Counted from the stretch's first letter, positions 51,407-60,244 are shown. The stretch: 64,000 nucleotides of DNA from a bacterium (GCA_028821575.1 JAPPFW010000092.1:113888-177887), one strand, 5' to 3'. Notes: generated by a model from the sequence alone, not told the origin. Translations and numbers: made by a program.

Positions 51407-51682
51407 TCATCCGGTCGGATACACCACCGAGACATCCGAGAACTCCACACCTTCGGAACCCAGCCGGGAGCGAACCATCCCTTCGAACATCTCCTTGGGA
51501 ATCAGGCACTCCTCGCAGGCGTCCGGTCCGGCCACTATCTCCACCCGCAAGCCCCCGGACCCGACGCGGCTCACTTCCAAGGCGTAGCCATCGGCCGCCA
51601 ATCCCGAAGCAAAGGGTCCCAGCGCGGACACCGCCGACTCGATGCCGGGCCGTACCGCTGAACCTTCCGCCAATGCTGCCAT
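51407..51682 (-). CDS. Small protein with CxxC motif, unknown function
   Basis: 91 aa. Composition and codon use look genuine. A central beta-like segment GGLRVEIVAGPDACEECLIP contains a Cys-x-x-Cys pair that could bind metal or be redox active, followed by KEMFEGMVRSRL and VEFSDVSVVYPTG. The size and Cys placement faintly recall NifU-C-type proteins, but the match is too weak to name. It lies 25 nt downstream of the SDR gene on the same strand, so they are probably cotranscribed. Confidence 0.65.
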   Translation of the reverse strand: MAALAEGSAVRPGIESAVSALGPFASGLAADGYALEVSRVGSGGLRVEIVAGPDACEECLIPKEMFEGMVRSRLGSEGVEFSDVSVVYPTG

Positions 51683-51707
51683 CCGCCGTTACCGCGAGCC
51701 GCTACGG

Positions 51708-52472
51708 CTATCGCATGTAGCTGGCGCCGTTGATGTCGATCGTGGCGCCGGACAGGTGCCGGCAGTCACCCCTGGATAGGAAGACAACCAGCCTGGCTAT
51801 CTCCACCGGAGGTATCCATTCACCCATCGTGAGCAGCTTGGCGGTGGCTTCCTCTCCCCCCATTTCCTTGGCGGCATCCACCGACATCTGGGTGCGGACC
51901 ATGCCGGGTGCGATGTTGAACGCCATCACTCCCTGGCGGGCGTAGTCGCTCGCCACCGCCTTGGTGAGGGCCGTGACCGCCCCCTTGGAGGCGCTGTAGG
52001 CAGCCGTCTGGGCTCTTCCGGCGCGGTAGGCGAGCCAACTTGACAGCGTTATCAAAGTGCCCCCACCGTTGGCGACGAAGTGACGCACAGCTTCCCGGGT
52101 TATCCGGGCCGGCTCGTACACGTTGACCTGCATGGTGTGGCGCCAGGTACGGTCCCACTCATCGTCGGCGCCGTCCCAGTCGAGCGAGGGAAGGATGGCG
52201 GCGTTGTTGACCAGCACGTCGATCCGCCTGAATCGGTCAACCGCCTGCTTCCATACCGCCCCGCCGGCGCCGGGCTCGGAGAAATCAGCTTGGACCAGGA
52301 GCTTACGGTCGGGTGGCAACTCCTCGGTGGCGGACTCGGCCCCCGACAACGTGCGGGAGTAGTGGGCTACAACAGTGGCTCCGGCCCGGCCCACCTCGCG
52401 GGCGATCTCGTATCCGATGCCACGGGATGCTCCAGTGACCAGAATGACTTTGCCCTCGAGGGTTCCTGCCAT
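51708..52472 (-). CDS. SDR-family oxidoreductase
   Basis: 254 aa from ATG 52472 with GGGAGGGAGCG upstream; the longer frame is not coding. Classical SDR motifs: VTGASRGIGYEIA, VNNAAIL, catalytic Ser in TLSSWLAY, AAYSASKGAVTAL, APGMVRTQM. NAD(P)-dependent dehydrogenase or reductase, FabG-like, cytoplasmic. Divergent from the racemase gene at 52598. Substrate not deducible. Confidence 0.9.
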   Translation of the reverse strand: MAGTLEGKVILVTGASRGIGYEIAREVGRAGATVVAHYSRTLSGAESATEELPPDRKLLVQADFSEPGAGGAVWKQAVDRFRRIDVLVNNAAILPSLDWDGADDEWDRTWRHTMQVNVYEPARITREAVRHFVANGGGTLITLSSWLAYRAGRAQTAAYSASKGAVTALTKAVASDYARQGVMAFNIAPGMVRTQMSVDAAKEMGGEEATAKLLTMGEWIPPVEIARLVVFLSRGDCRHLSGATIDINGASYMR

Positions 52473-52597
52473 CGCTCCCTCCCCTGGGTACTTCGCGACC
52501 GTTCCGTACGAACCCGGCCTTCGAAACCGGCCGGCCGGGGCAACGGACGATACACTCCGTCTCCAGGACAAGGCACATTGAGGGGTAAGGAGCAAGC

Positions 52598-53320
52598 ATG
52601 AGGATCCGGTACATCGAACCGATCGGGATCGACATCCATGTGCCTCGCGCTGTGCGGGTGCTCGAGAAGCACGCGTCGAGCGGGGTGTTCATCGAGGTGG
52701 TTCACCTCGACCTACCACCGGAGTTGGCCGGACCGATGCTGTCCCCGGTGCCGCTCTACATGAACGAGTTGATCGCCACGGTTATCGAGGCCGAACAGAG
52801 TGGAACCGACGCCGCGATCATCGGGTGTTGTTCCGACCCTGCCCTGATGGAGGCGCAGCGTTCGGCGAAGATCCCCGTATTGGGTCCTCTTCAGGCGTCG
52901 GCCGCGCTGGCGGCCGGGAGGGGCCTCAACCTCGGGATCCTCTTCCCCGACGAGCACGACTGGCAGATCACCGCCAACTGGGTGCGGCGCAACCTCCGGG
53001 CCTACGGGCTGTCGGAAGTGGTGAGCGACATCGCGTTCGTGCCGATGCACGTGGAGGGCGAGGATAGCCTGATCGGGAACCTGGAGGTCACCGCCGAGAT
53101 GGTGCAGGAAAGGTTCCGCCGCCAGCTTCACGAGCATGCAGTTCCGGCCGCCCGGGCCATGCTGGAGCGGAGCCCTGTTGACGCCATCCTCTTCGGCTGC
53201 ACGATCTGGGGTGGCATGATCAGGGAGGTGGAGCACCTGATCGATGCGGTGTGCATCGACCCGATGATTGCCTCACTACACCTCGCCGAGGCCCAGGTGA
53301 GGATGACAAAGCTGGCCTGA
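52598..53320 (+). CDS. Aspartate/glutamate/hydantoin racemase family protein
   Basis: 240 aa; GGGGTAAGGAG precedes the ATG. The family uses two Cys as acid/base pair. Candidates are visible as Cys77/Cys78 (IIGCCSDPAL) and Cys201 (ILFGCTIWGG), at the usual spacing. Segments such as IPVLGPLQASAALAAGRG are typical of hydantoin racemase/AroM-like members. It would interconvert D/L forms of an amino acid or hydantoin without a cofactor. Relevant neighbours are the HyuA/HyuB locus and a truncated hydantoinase elsewhere in the window. Confidence 0.88.
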   Translation: MRIRYIEPIGIDIHVPRAVRVLEKHASSGVFIEVVHLDLPPELAGPMLSPVPLYMNELIATVIEAEQSGTDAAIIGCCSDPALMEAQRSAKIPVLGPLQASAALAAGRGLNLGILFPDEHDWQITANWVRRNLRAYGLSEVVSDIAFVPMHVEGEDSLIGNLEVTAEMVQERFRRQLHEHAVPAARAMLERSPVDAILFGCTIWGGMIREVEHLIDAVCIDPMIASLHLAEAQVRMTKLA

Positions 53321-53499
53321 GGCGTCACGTAACGCTCGAACCGTTCGGATCGTGACCGTGAGGTGTGCGCTGTTCGCGTGCCGATCCGTGGCGAGTGTGC
53401 CTGCGACCATCCGAAACGGATAGCCTGACGGGAGTTCCTGTCACGCCGCGTTGACGACTGCAGTCGTGAGAGCGACCGCGGCGGCCCTGAGCGGGCTCC
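53321..53499. other. Convergent intergenic region
   Basis: 179 nt between the racemase stop and the 3-hydroxyacyl-CoA dehydrogenase stop; no gene seen. It contains the perfect palindrome listed separately, likely part of a bidirectional transcription end. Confidence 0.4.
53454..53467. other. 14-bp perfect palindrome ACGACTGCAGTCGT
   Basis: A perfect 14-nt palindrome between convergent genes. Without a loop it is a poor terminator hairpin; it may be a protein-binding site or part of a longer structure. Confidence 0.5.
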
Positions 53500-54462
53500 T
53501 TAGGTCTGCTGGCGACGGTCCGATTCGAGCCTCATCAACTGCCGGTCGCGCCACTGAAGGTGCTCCTCCCGCCGGGCGGAAGGGAACCGGGCTTCGAGAT
53601 CCTCGGCCACCCGCTCGATCACTTCCTCGGTCCACGGGTTGTCGCTACCACGATCCACCGCCATGCGAGCGTAGGCCGCTCCCACGGTCCGGGCGTGAGC
53701 GCGGATCCCTCCGCGGGTGTTCAACTCGGCGGTGGTAAGGGGCCCGATTATGGACCAGCGGCGGCCCAGCCCCTCGGTTACCACCCGGTCGAGATCCGCC
53801 GGGGCGATCACGCCGTCTCTCACCAGACACAACGCTTCCCGGAGCAGAGCACCCTGCAGCCGGTTGAACACGAGGCACTCGATCTCCCTCCTGATGGTGA
53901 CCGGGACCATCCCGGCCAGCGTCAGCAGATGGCGGACGGCCTCGACCGCATCCGGGTCTGTGAAGGGGGCCGGCGCGACCTCCACCACCTTGACCAGGTA
54001 CGGCGGGTTGCCCGGATGCACGAGGAGGCAGCGAGCCCGCCCCTCCAGTTCCGAGGCGATGTCGGAGATCGTCATGCTGGAAGAAGAACTGGCCAGCGTC
54101 GTTCCGGCATCCGCAAGGGCATCGAGCCGTCTGAAGAGATCCACCTTCAGATCGAGCGACTCAGGGATGCATTCCTGAACATGCGTGGCTCCCTCGACCG
54201 CCGCGGCCAGGTCGGCCCCGACTCCGACCCGGGTCACCACATCCTCCGGATCCTCGGGAAGGAGACCGTGCGCGTCCAGTTCCGCCAGGCGCGAAACCAT
54301 CTCGGAAGGTATGGCTCGGCGGCGGTCGGCGGCGGGCTCGTAGATGGCGACCCCTGAACCTGCCCGAGCGAACGTGATCGCCCATCCGACCCCGATCTGA
54401 CCGCCACCCACGATGGCGATCCGGTGGCCGCCGGGCTCCCCCGACCGATCGTCGGGATTCAC
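53500..54462 (-). CDS. 3-hydroxyacyl-CoA dehydrogenase family protein (L-gulonate dehydrogenase/CRYL1-like)
   Basis: 320 aa. N-terminal Rossmann motif AIVGGGQIGVGWAITFARAG, catalytic region LLVHPGNPPYLVKVVEVAP with His, and the C-terminal helical domain (CLVFNRLQGALLREALCLV). The HPGNPPYL form is typical of the lambda-crystallin/gulonate or carnitine dehydrogenase-like subgroup rather than of beta-oxidation enzymes. NAD-dependent oxidation of a 3-hydroxy acid. It is last in a run with the DHDPS-family gene 10 nt upstream. Confidence 0.92.
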   Translation of the reverse strand: MNPDDRSGEPGGHRIAIVGGGQIGVGWAITFARAGSGVAIYEPAADRRRAIPSEMVSRLAELDAHGLLPEDPEDVVTRVGVGADLAAAVEGATHVQECIPESLDLKVDLFRRLDALADAGTTLASSSSSMTISDIASELEGRARCLLVHPGNPPYLVKVVEVAPAPFTDPDAVEAVRHLLTLAGMVPVTIRREIECLVFNRLQGALLREALCLVRDGVIAPADLDRVVTEGLGRRWSIIGPLTTAELNTRGGIRAHARTVGAAYARMAVDRGSDNPWTEEVIERVAEDLEARFPSARREEHLQWRDRQLMRLESDRRQQT

Positions 54463-54472
54463 ACTCGTGGTT

Positions 54473-55408
54473 TCAGCCCAGGCCTAGCGAAGAGCACACA
54501 GCGTCGAGCTGGTCGATCAACACCTTCATCTCCGACACCCGGCGCTGTCCTTCCTCGCCCAGCTCCGGGAAGGTGGTGAGCGGCGCCCGCACATCACCCA
54601 TCGGGTGACCGACCAGCGCAGCCAGGGCCTTGGAATAGCACTGGTGTCCGTAGGTGGGATGCCCGGCCGCAATGATGTGGTCGATCTGATCGATCAGCCG
54701 CCAGATGGAGCGGGCGTCGTCGATGCGACCTGCTTCGAGCAATTCGAAGATACGACCCGAAGCCAGCGGCAGGTAGTTGCCATAGGGATTCACGTAGCCG
54801 ATCGCGCCCAGCAGGTAGGAGTCGACGACCCACTCCCCGGCGTACACCTTCATCCGTCCGTCGGTGGCTTCTATCACCTCCCTAACCCGGGAGAGGTGCA
54901 GGCTCGACTCCTTGATGTACTGGATGCTCTCCAGGTTGTTGCAGAGCCTCGCCACTAGGGCCGCGGACATGTCCACGTTCGAAGTGACGGGGTTGTTGTA
55001 CAGCATGACCGGGATAGAGATCGCCTCGTCGATGGCCGCGTAGTAGTTGAAGATCTCATCCTCGGTGGGCGTGTAGTAGTACGGAGGGATGATCATCACC
55101 CCGTCGGCGCCCTGGGACTCGGCCTCGCGGCTGTAGCGGACCGCGTTGGGCGTGTGGGCATTCATGGTGCCGATGATCACAGGGATCCGGCCGTCGATGT
55201 GGTTGACGTAGGTGTCCACCAGAAGGCGGCGCTCCTCGTCGTTCACCGTCAGGAACTCGCCCGTGCTGCCCAGCGCGATGACCCCCGGTACACCGACATC
55301 GAGCTGCCAGTCGAGGAAGTCCTTGAGCGCTCCGACATCGATCGCCGAGCTGTCCTGGGTGAAGGGAGTGACCGTTACCGTGTAGCTGCCCCTAAATTCC
55401 TTGGCCAT
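54473..55408 (-). CDS. Dihydrodipicolinate synthase (DHDPS/NAL) family aldolase or deaminase
   Basis: 311 aa TIM barrel. Schiff-base Lys166 in YIKESS, Tyr137 in LYNNP, and GSTGEF (47-52) are all in place. The family includes DapA, N-acetylneuraminate lyase, KDG aldolases and the pyrroline-4-hydroxy-2-carboxylate deaminase of hydroxyproline catabolism. The genomic setting (fused [2Fe-2S]/FAD dehydrogenase upstream, 3-hydroxy acid dehydrogenase downstream) favours a catabolic enzyme over lysine synthesis. Confidence 0.9.
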   Translation of the reverse strand: MAKEFRGSYTVTVTPFTQDSSAIDVGALKDFLDWQLDVGVPGVIALGSTGEFLTVNDEERRLLVDTYVNHIDGRIPVIIGTMNAHTPNAVRYSREAESQGADGVMIIPPYYYTPTEDEIFNYYAAIDEAISIPVMLYNNPVTSNVDMSAALVARLCNNLESIQYIKESSLHLSRVREVIEATDGRMKVYAGEWVVDSYLLGAIGYVNPYGNYLPLASGRIFELLEAGRIDDARSIWRLIDQIDHIIAAGHPTYGHQCYSKALAALVGHPMGDVRAPLTTFPELGEEGQRRVSEMKVLIDQLDAVCSSLGLG

Positions 55409-55418
55409 TTGTGCCTCC

Positions 55419-55548
55419 AGTGGTCAGTCGTCAGTGGTCAGTGGTCAGTTGCCGGTGACTCTAACTTATCGCCCACCTGCCCGTCACCCCGTTCGACCCG
55501 CTGGGTACGGCCCCTTGCCCACTGCCCACTGGCTACTGCCCACTGATC
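55419..55548. repeat. Two heptanucleotide arrays (AGTGGTC type and ACTGCCC type)
   Basis: 55419-55446 holds AGTGGTC, AGTCGTC, AGTGGTC, AGTGGTC in register, followed by AGTTGCC and GGTGACT. 55514-55548 holds CTTGCCC, ACTGCCC, ACTGGCT, ACTGCCC, ACTGATC. The second array runs across the stop codon of the FAD/[2Fe-2S] gene (55533-55535) and supplies its last residues. Confidence 0.9.
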
Positions 55549-57269
55549 GCTGAGCTCGCTACTTCGGATATGAACACGGGGCGGACAGGGGCTTGGGGAG
55601 CGAACCCGGAGAACTCCTCCGGGAGCATGCCACTCGCCTCAGCGGCCAGGGCGAGGACCGACGGGCTGCAATATCGCCCCTGGCACTTGCCCATGCCCGC
55701 TCTGGTCAGCCGTTTCGCGGCTCCGGCCGTAGCCGCGCCATCGCCGAACGAACTGCGTAGTTCGCCGAGCGGGACCGATTCGCACCTGCATACGAGGGTC
55801 GTGTCGCGGGCCAGCTGCGTGGTGAGCGGCTCGGCCCGGTACAGGCTCTCGAGATGGGACTGGAACCGGGTGTGGCGGCGCAACGACCGGCGTGACGCCG
55901 TCCGGGTGGAGCTGCCATCCATGCGGGAACCCACGCCGAGGTCGGCCAGGATGTCGGCCGCCGCCAGCGCCCCCAGCGCACCGGCGACGTAGGCACCTTT
56001 CACCCCTCCCGCGTCGCCGACGACCCACACCGACTGTACGGACGTACGGCCGGTGTCGCTCCGGGTGGTGACCAGGTTCCCGGATCTCCGGTCGACGTGG
56101 TGGTCGCATCCCAGGGCCCGCGGTATCTCGTTGGCAGGGATGAATCCGTATCCGAGGCACACCGCGTCGGCCGCCATCTCCCGCTCGGTGCCGGCGATGC
56201 GATATCCGGACGGATCGAGGCGGGCGACCACCGCGGCCTCCACCCTCCCCTCCCCCAGCACGTCGACGACCGAACTCCGGTCGATCACCGGTACGCGGGC
56301 TCTGGCCAGAGTCGCCCGGTACTCGATTCCCTTGCGCACCAGTTCGGGCGCCGACAGGAGCATCCCGATACCGGAACGCGCGTTCTTCCACCCGCGGAGG
56401 TCGGCCTGCTCCACCAGGGCGGTCACCGTGACTCCCGACCGCACCAACTCGGCCGCCACCTGCATGTTGAGGGGGCCGTTCCCCGACAGCACCACCCGCT
56501 CCCCGGGGGCCACCTGGCTCGACCGGAGAAGGGTCTGGGCGGCGCCCGTGGTCATCACCCCGGGAAGGGTCCATCCGGGGATCGGGACCGCTCGCTCGTG
56601 CGCTCCGGTGGCGAGCACCAGGCGTTCCGGCCTCAGAATCCACGAGCAACCGTCGCTGCGGGCGGTGAGAAGGTCCGGTCGGAAAGCACCCCAGATCGTA
56701 ACCCCGTTGACAACCCGGACCCCTGCTTCCCTCACCCTCCGCAGGAGGGCGCGCCCGGCTCGGTACTGACCATCGAGGCACCCTTCGTCGATATCCCGGT
56801 CCGGGGCGGGCTGCTTGTAGAACTGACCCCCGAGCTTGGAACGCTCGTCCACTAGCACGACCTCCACGCCCGCTTCTGCGATGGCCGCTGCAGCCGTGAG
56901 TCCGGCCGGACCCCCTCCCACAACGAGGACCGCGGGCGAGAGATCCCGTGTCTCGGAGACACCGGCATCCGGAACGGGCGTCTCGACCCTGGCGGGTTGG
57001 CGGTCGATTGCCATCCCGTCCGCGGCTGCGACCATGCACGCCAGCCGGCCAGGGTCACCGTCGACGACGACCGCGCACTCGTGGCACGCCCCCATGCCGC
57101 AGAAGACGCCTCGATGCCCGCCTTCGTTGGACTCCCGGAGAGCCAGATGGCCGGCCGCGGTCAGCGCAGCGGCAAGTGTGTCACCCGCAGCCGCCTCCAC
57201 CGTCCGCCCGTCGTAGCTGATCCGGAGTGTCCCGCCTGGTTGGGCGACGCCCGGAACCTCGACCCGCAC
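55533..57269 (-). CDS. Fused [2Fe-2S]/FAD-dependent oxidoreductase (HcnA-HcnB / amine dehydrogenase type)
   Basis: 578 aa from GTG 57269. Three domains: N-terminal ferredoxin with Cys57, Cys62, Cys65 and Cys78 (VFCGMGACHECAVV); FAD/NAD-type Rossmann domains (VLVVGGGPAGLTAAAAIAEA and VLSGNGPLNMQVAAEL); and a C-terminal BFD-like [2Fe-2S] domain (LVCRCESVPL ... GKCQGRYCSP). In relatives (HCN synthase, opine oxidase, D-hydroxyproline dehydrogenase) these are separate small subunits paired with an OoxB-like FAD protein. Here A and B are fused and no OoxB-like gene is adjacent. Likely oxidises an imino or amino acid. Confidence 0.9.
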   Translation of the reverse strand: MRVEVPGVAQPGGTLRISYDGRTVEAAAGDTLAAALTAAGHLALRESNEGGHRGVFCGMGACHECAVVVDGDPGRLACMVAAADGMAIDRQPARVETPVPDAGVSETRDLSPAVLVVGGGPAGLTAAAAIAEAGVEVVLVDERSKLGGQFYKQPAPDRDIDEGCLDGQYRAGRALLRRVREAGVRVVNGVTIWGAFRPDLLTARSDGCSWILRPERLVLATGAHERAVPIPGWTLPGVMTTGAAQTLLRSSQVAPGERVVLSGNGPLNMQVAAELVRSGVTVTALVEQADLRGWKNARSGIGMLLSAPELVRKGIEYRATLARARVPVIDRSSVVDVLGEGRVEAAVVARLDPSGYRIAGTEREMAADAVCLGYGFIPANEIPRALGCDHHVDRRSGNLVTTRSDTGRTSVQSVWVVGDAGGVKGAYVAGALGALAAADILADLGVGSRMDGSSTRTASRRSLRRHTRFQSHLESLYRAEPLTTQLARDTTLVCRCESVPLGELRSSFGDGAATAGAAKRLTRAGMGKCQGRYCSPSVLALAAEASGMLPEEFSGFAPQAPVRPVFISEVASSAISGQ

Positions 57270-57305
57270 TCTGGCCGTCAGTTCCCGATCGACACCGACG
57301 TCGTC

Positions 57306-58847
57306 TCAGCCGCCGTTCTTGCGCTGGTAGGCGCGCCAGGTGGTGGCCCATCGGTTCGGGTCGTCCAGGCCCGACCCGACGATGCGGTGGATCGGCTGGT
57401 TGTGCGGAGCGGTCTTCACGAGTTCAGGATCGGTGCGCGCCTCCTCGCAAATGGCCGCGATCACGTCGATCCAGTAGTCCATGTCCTCGATCGACCACAT
57501 CTCGCCGGCCTCCGGCGTGAACGGCTCCGGGATGAACCACGGCTCGTGGCTCATCCAGAAGGCATCCACCCCGTAGTCCACCATACGATTGGCGACGTCG
57601 ACCGTGCCGACCCCGGTCTCCTCGGTGAGTTCCCCGAGGCTGTAGCGGGTCATTTCCATCCGGTGCTTGTCCAGATGGGAGAGGCCTTTGGTGACCCCCG
57701 GTATCTGCAGGAGGCGAGTCTCCATGTAGTTGTTGGCCAGCAGGGAGAGATCGGCCGCCTCCTTGACCCCGGCCGCGCCCAGCGCCCGCAGCCACGCGTA
57801 GGCCTTGATGATGACCGGGATGTTGCCCAGGTACTCCCGTACCTGCGTGCTGCCGGCCTGACCCGGAACTTCGATCCGGTAGCCCTCGTCTCCCTTGACC
57901 ACCACGGGTGTGGTGAGGAAAGGTGCCAACTCGCTGGAGCATCCGTAGGCCCCCACCGCCGGGCCGCCCCCGGCCTTCGGAGCTCCGAATGTCTTGTGGA
58001 GCATCATCATGCAGGCGTCGAAACCCAGTTCCCTGGCTCGGATCCTGCCCATGACCCCGTTGAAGTTGGCATGGTCGTAGAAGCAGAGCCCGCCCACGGA
58101 GTGGACGATCTCCACCCACTCCTTGATATGGGGGTTGTAGATGCCGATGTCATCAGGGTTGTTGACCATCAGCGCGGCGGTTCGCTCCGACGCCACCGAA
58201 CGGAGGGCCTCGACCGATGCGTAACCCTCCTCCTCCAGCGGGAGGGTTATCACGTCGAAACCGGCCGCCGCGGCGGTCGCCGGGTTGCACGGATGGGCCT
58301 GCGCCGTGGTGATGATCTCCCGCCTCTGGGCCAGGTTCCCGGCCGCCTCGTGGTAGGCGCGGGTCACGGTGGCGTGCAGGAAGGCGGCGTCCGCGCCTCC
58401 CCCGGGCTGGAACACGAACTGGTCCATGCCGGTGAGATCCCGCAGCATCAGGTCCAGGCCGTGGATCACCTCGAGCGTCCCCTGCAGGGTCCCGATGTCC
58501 TGGTCAGGGTGCGTGTCGGCCACGACCGGCAACCGGGTCATCGACTCGGTCAGCCTCGGGTTGTACTTCATCGTGCAGGTACCGAACAGGCTGATGCCCA
58601 TCATCCCCAGCGTCTCCTGCGACAGGTGCAGGTAGTGGCGGAGCACCTCCGGCTCGGACAACTCGGGCAACTCGGCCGCCCCGTCGCGTCTCACCGATTC
58701 CGGCACCAGATCGGCAGCATCGCCGATCCCATCGAACTCTCCGTCGTCGTCGGGGAACAGGACACCTCGCCTACCAGGCGCGCCCAGTTCCATCACGAGC
58801 GGCTCGTCCCAGACCGCGGCGTGGTACTTCCTCAAACCGTTCGTCAT
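57306..58847 (-). CDS. gcvPB: Glycine dehydrogenase (decarboxylating) subunit 2 (GcvPB)
   Basis: 513 aa, the PLP-carrying half of the split P protein. Motifs: LYLHLSQETLGMM-like N-terminal segment, FQPGGGADAAFLHATVTRAY, HPCNPATAAAAGFDV, the DHANFNGVMG Asp loop, and the PLP Lys in MMLHKTFGAPKAGGGP. It decarboxylates glycine and passes the aminomethyl group to lipoyl-GcvH. It shares its start with the end of gcvPA (overlap at 58847). No gcvT or gcvH is in the window. Confidence 0.95.
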   Translation of the reverse strand: MTNGLRKYHAAVWDEPLVMELGAPGRRGVLFPDDDGEFDGIGDAADLVPESVRRDGAAELPELSEPEVLRHYLHLSQETLGMMGISLFGTCTMKYNPRLTESMTRLPVVADTHPDQDIGTLQGTLEVIHGLDLMLRDLTGMDQFVFQPGGGADAAFLHATVTRAYHEAAGNLAQRREIITTAQAHPCNPATAAAAGFDVITLPLEEEGYASVEALRSVASERTAALMVNNPDDIGIYNPHIKEWVEIVHSVGGLCFYDHANFNGVMGRIRARELGFDACMMMLHKTFGAPKAGGGPAVGAYGCSSELAPFLTTPVVVKGDEGYRIEVPGQAGSTQVREYLGNIPVIIKAYAWLRALGAAGVKEAADLSLLANNYMETRLLQIPGVTKGLSHLDKHRMEMTRYSLGELTEETGVGTVDVANRMVDYGVDAFWMSHEPWFIPEPFTPEAGEMWSIEDMDYWIDVIAAICEEARTDPELVKTAPHNQPIHRIVGSGLDDPNRWATTWRAYQRKNGG

Positions 58848-60244
58848 CAGCTCGTCACCTCTTCCAGTGCCTTCACCAGGCGGTCTATGTCGTCACGGGT
58901 GTGGACCTCGGTCACGCAGTACAGCGCGCTCTCCCCGAGCTCGGGGAAGTCGTCGCTCAGGTCCCGGCCTCCGAATATTCCCTGCTCCCGAAGCTCCCGG
59001 TTGATCCGCTCGACCGATCGGCCGGTCCCGTCGAAGCAGACCACGAACTCCTTGAAGAACCCGCCCGGCCACAGTACCGATACCGAGGGAATCTCGCCGA
59101 TCCGCTTCGCCGCGTAGTGACTTCGGCGGAGGATGGACTTACCCAACTCCTCGAATCCGGCGGGCCCGAGCGCGGACAGGTACGCGGCGTTGGCGATCGT
59201 CCACAGGTAGACCGAGTTGCCGGTCCAGTCCTTACCGTCCTCGCGCGACCCGTAGGAACTCTGGTGGAACAGGGTCAATCCGAAGGCTCGCTCCCCTTCT
59301 ACCGTCGTGTCGGTCAGGCTGATCTGGAGGGTCGGATACTCCCGTGCGTAACGCTCCTCGTCCCTCGTGGCGATGAAGCCACCCACCCCACCTCCACCGT
59401 TCATGTGTATCCCCAGGGGTTGCGTGCTCCCGACTGCGATGTCAGCGCCGTAGGCTCCCGGCGGAGCGATTAACCCCAACGACGTGGGATCCACCCCGAC
59501 GATGGTCTCGACGCCGTGGCCGCGCGCCATCCTCCCGATCTCGCCAACCTGATCCTCGATCACCCCCAGGTAGGTCGGGTTCTCGTAGTACACGGCGGCC
59601 ACATCCCCACTCAGCTTGCTCTCCAGATCAGCCAGATCCAGGCGGCCTGTGTCCGGCTCGTACCCGACCGGCACCAGATCGATGTGGCCGACCTGCTCAG
59701 GAAAGCCGCAGTACGTCCTGGCCACGTCGATCCGCTGGGGATCCATGAGCGCCGGCACGAGAACCCGGTTGCGTCCCGTCATGCGGGCCGCCATGCGCAT
59801 CGCATGGCCGGCAGCCGCACCCCAGCTGTAAACGGGAAGACCGACGAAGTCCATGTCGACCAGTTCGCCCATCTGGCTGGCGAACTCGAACCAGGCCTGG
59901 TTGCGCCCCAGATCCGATGAGGGTGTGCCCCAGACCGAGGTCAGGAACTCGCTCCGCGTCCAGATCTCGTCGCAGATGGCCGGGACATGGTGCTGCCACG
60001 TCCCGCCTCCCAGGAAACTCAGGTTGTCCTCGCACGTCTCGTTCTTTCCCAGCACGTCCAGCAGATGCCGTTTCAGCGACACCTCCGAGGCAAGGGCAGC
60101 GGGAAGCTGGAACTGCCTCGTCGTGAGATGTTCATCGGGTATCTGCTCGAAGAGCCGGTCGACGCTGTCGGCGCCGATCGCTTCGAGCATCTGGTTCTTG
60201 GCCTCCTCCGTGGAGTTGGCCATGTAAGGATGTGCTCTAGTCAC
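58847..60244 (-). CDS. gcvPA: Glycine dehydrogenase (decarboxylating) subunit 1 (GcvPA)
   Basis: 465 aa from GTG 60244, which has GGAG nine bases upstream and keeps the family N-terminus (AHPYMANSTEEAKNQMLEAI); ATG 60223 is the alternative and the frame above is not conserved. Characteristic regions: FLGGGTWQHHVPAICDEI, FASQMGELVDMDFVGLPVYS, VVGSTQPLGIHMNGGGG-like. The subunit forms an alpha2beta2 P protein with GcvPB. No glycine riboswitch was seen upstream. Confidence 0.94.
   Translation of the reverse strand: MTRAHPYMANSTEEAKNQMLEAIGADSVDRLFEQIPDEHLTTRQFQLPAALASEVSLKRHLLDVLGKNETCEDNLSFLGGGTWQHHVPAICDEIWTRSEFLTSVWGTPSSDLGRNQAWFEFASQMGELVDMDFVGLPVYSWGAAAGHAMRMAARMTGRNRVLVPALMDPQRIDVARTYCGFPEQVGHIDLVPVGYEPDTGRLDLADLESKLSGDVAAVYYENPTYLGVIEDQVGEIGRMARGHGVETIVGVDPTSLGLIAPPGAYGADIAVGSTQPLGIHMNGGGGVGGFIATRDEERYAREYPTLQISLTDTTVEGERAFGLTLFHQSSYGSREDGKDWTGNSVYLWTIANAAYLSALGPAGFEELGKSILRRSHYAAKRIGEIPSVSVLWPGGFFKEFVVCFDGTGRSVERINRELREQGIFGGRDLSDDFPELGESALYCVTEVHTRDDIDRLVKALEEVTS

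Noticed and set aside
57376..59117. Very long plus-strand frame opposite gcvPB/gcvPA (begins 56997)
   Set aside because: Antisense to strongly conserved gcvP genes; the composition follows from codon bias on the other strand.
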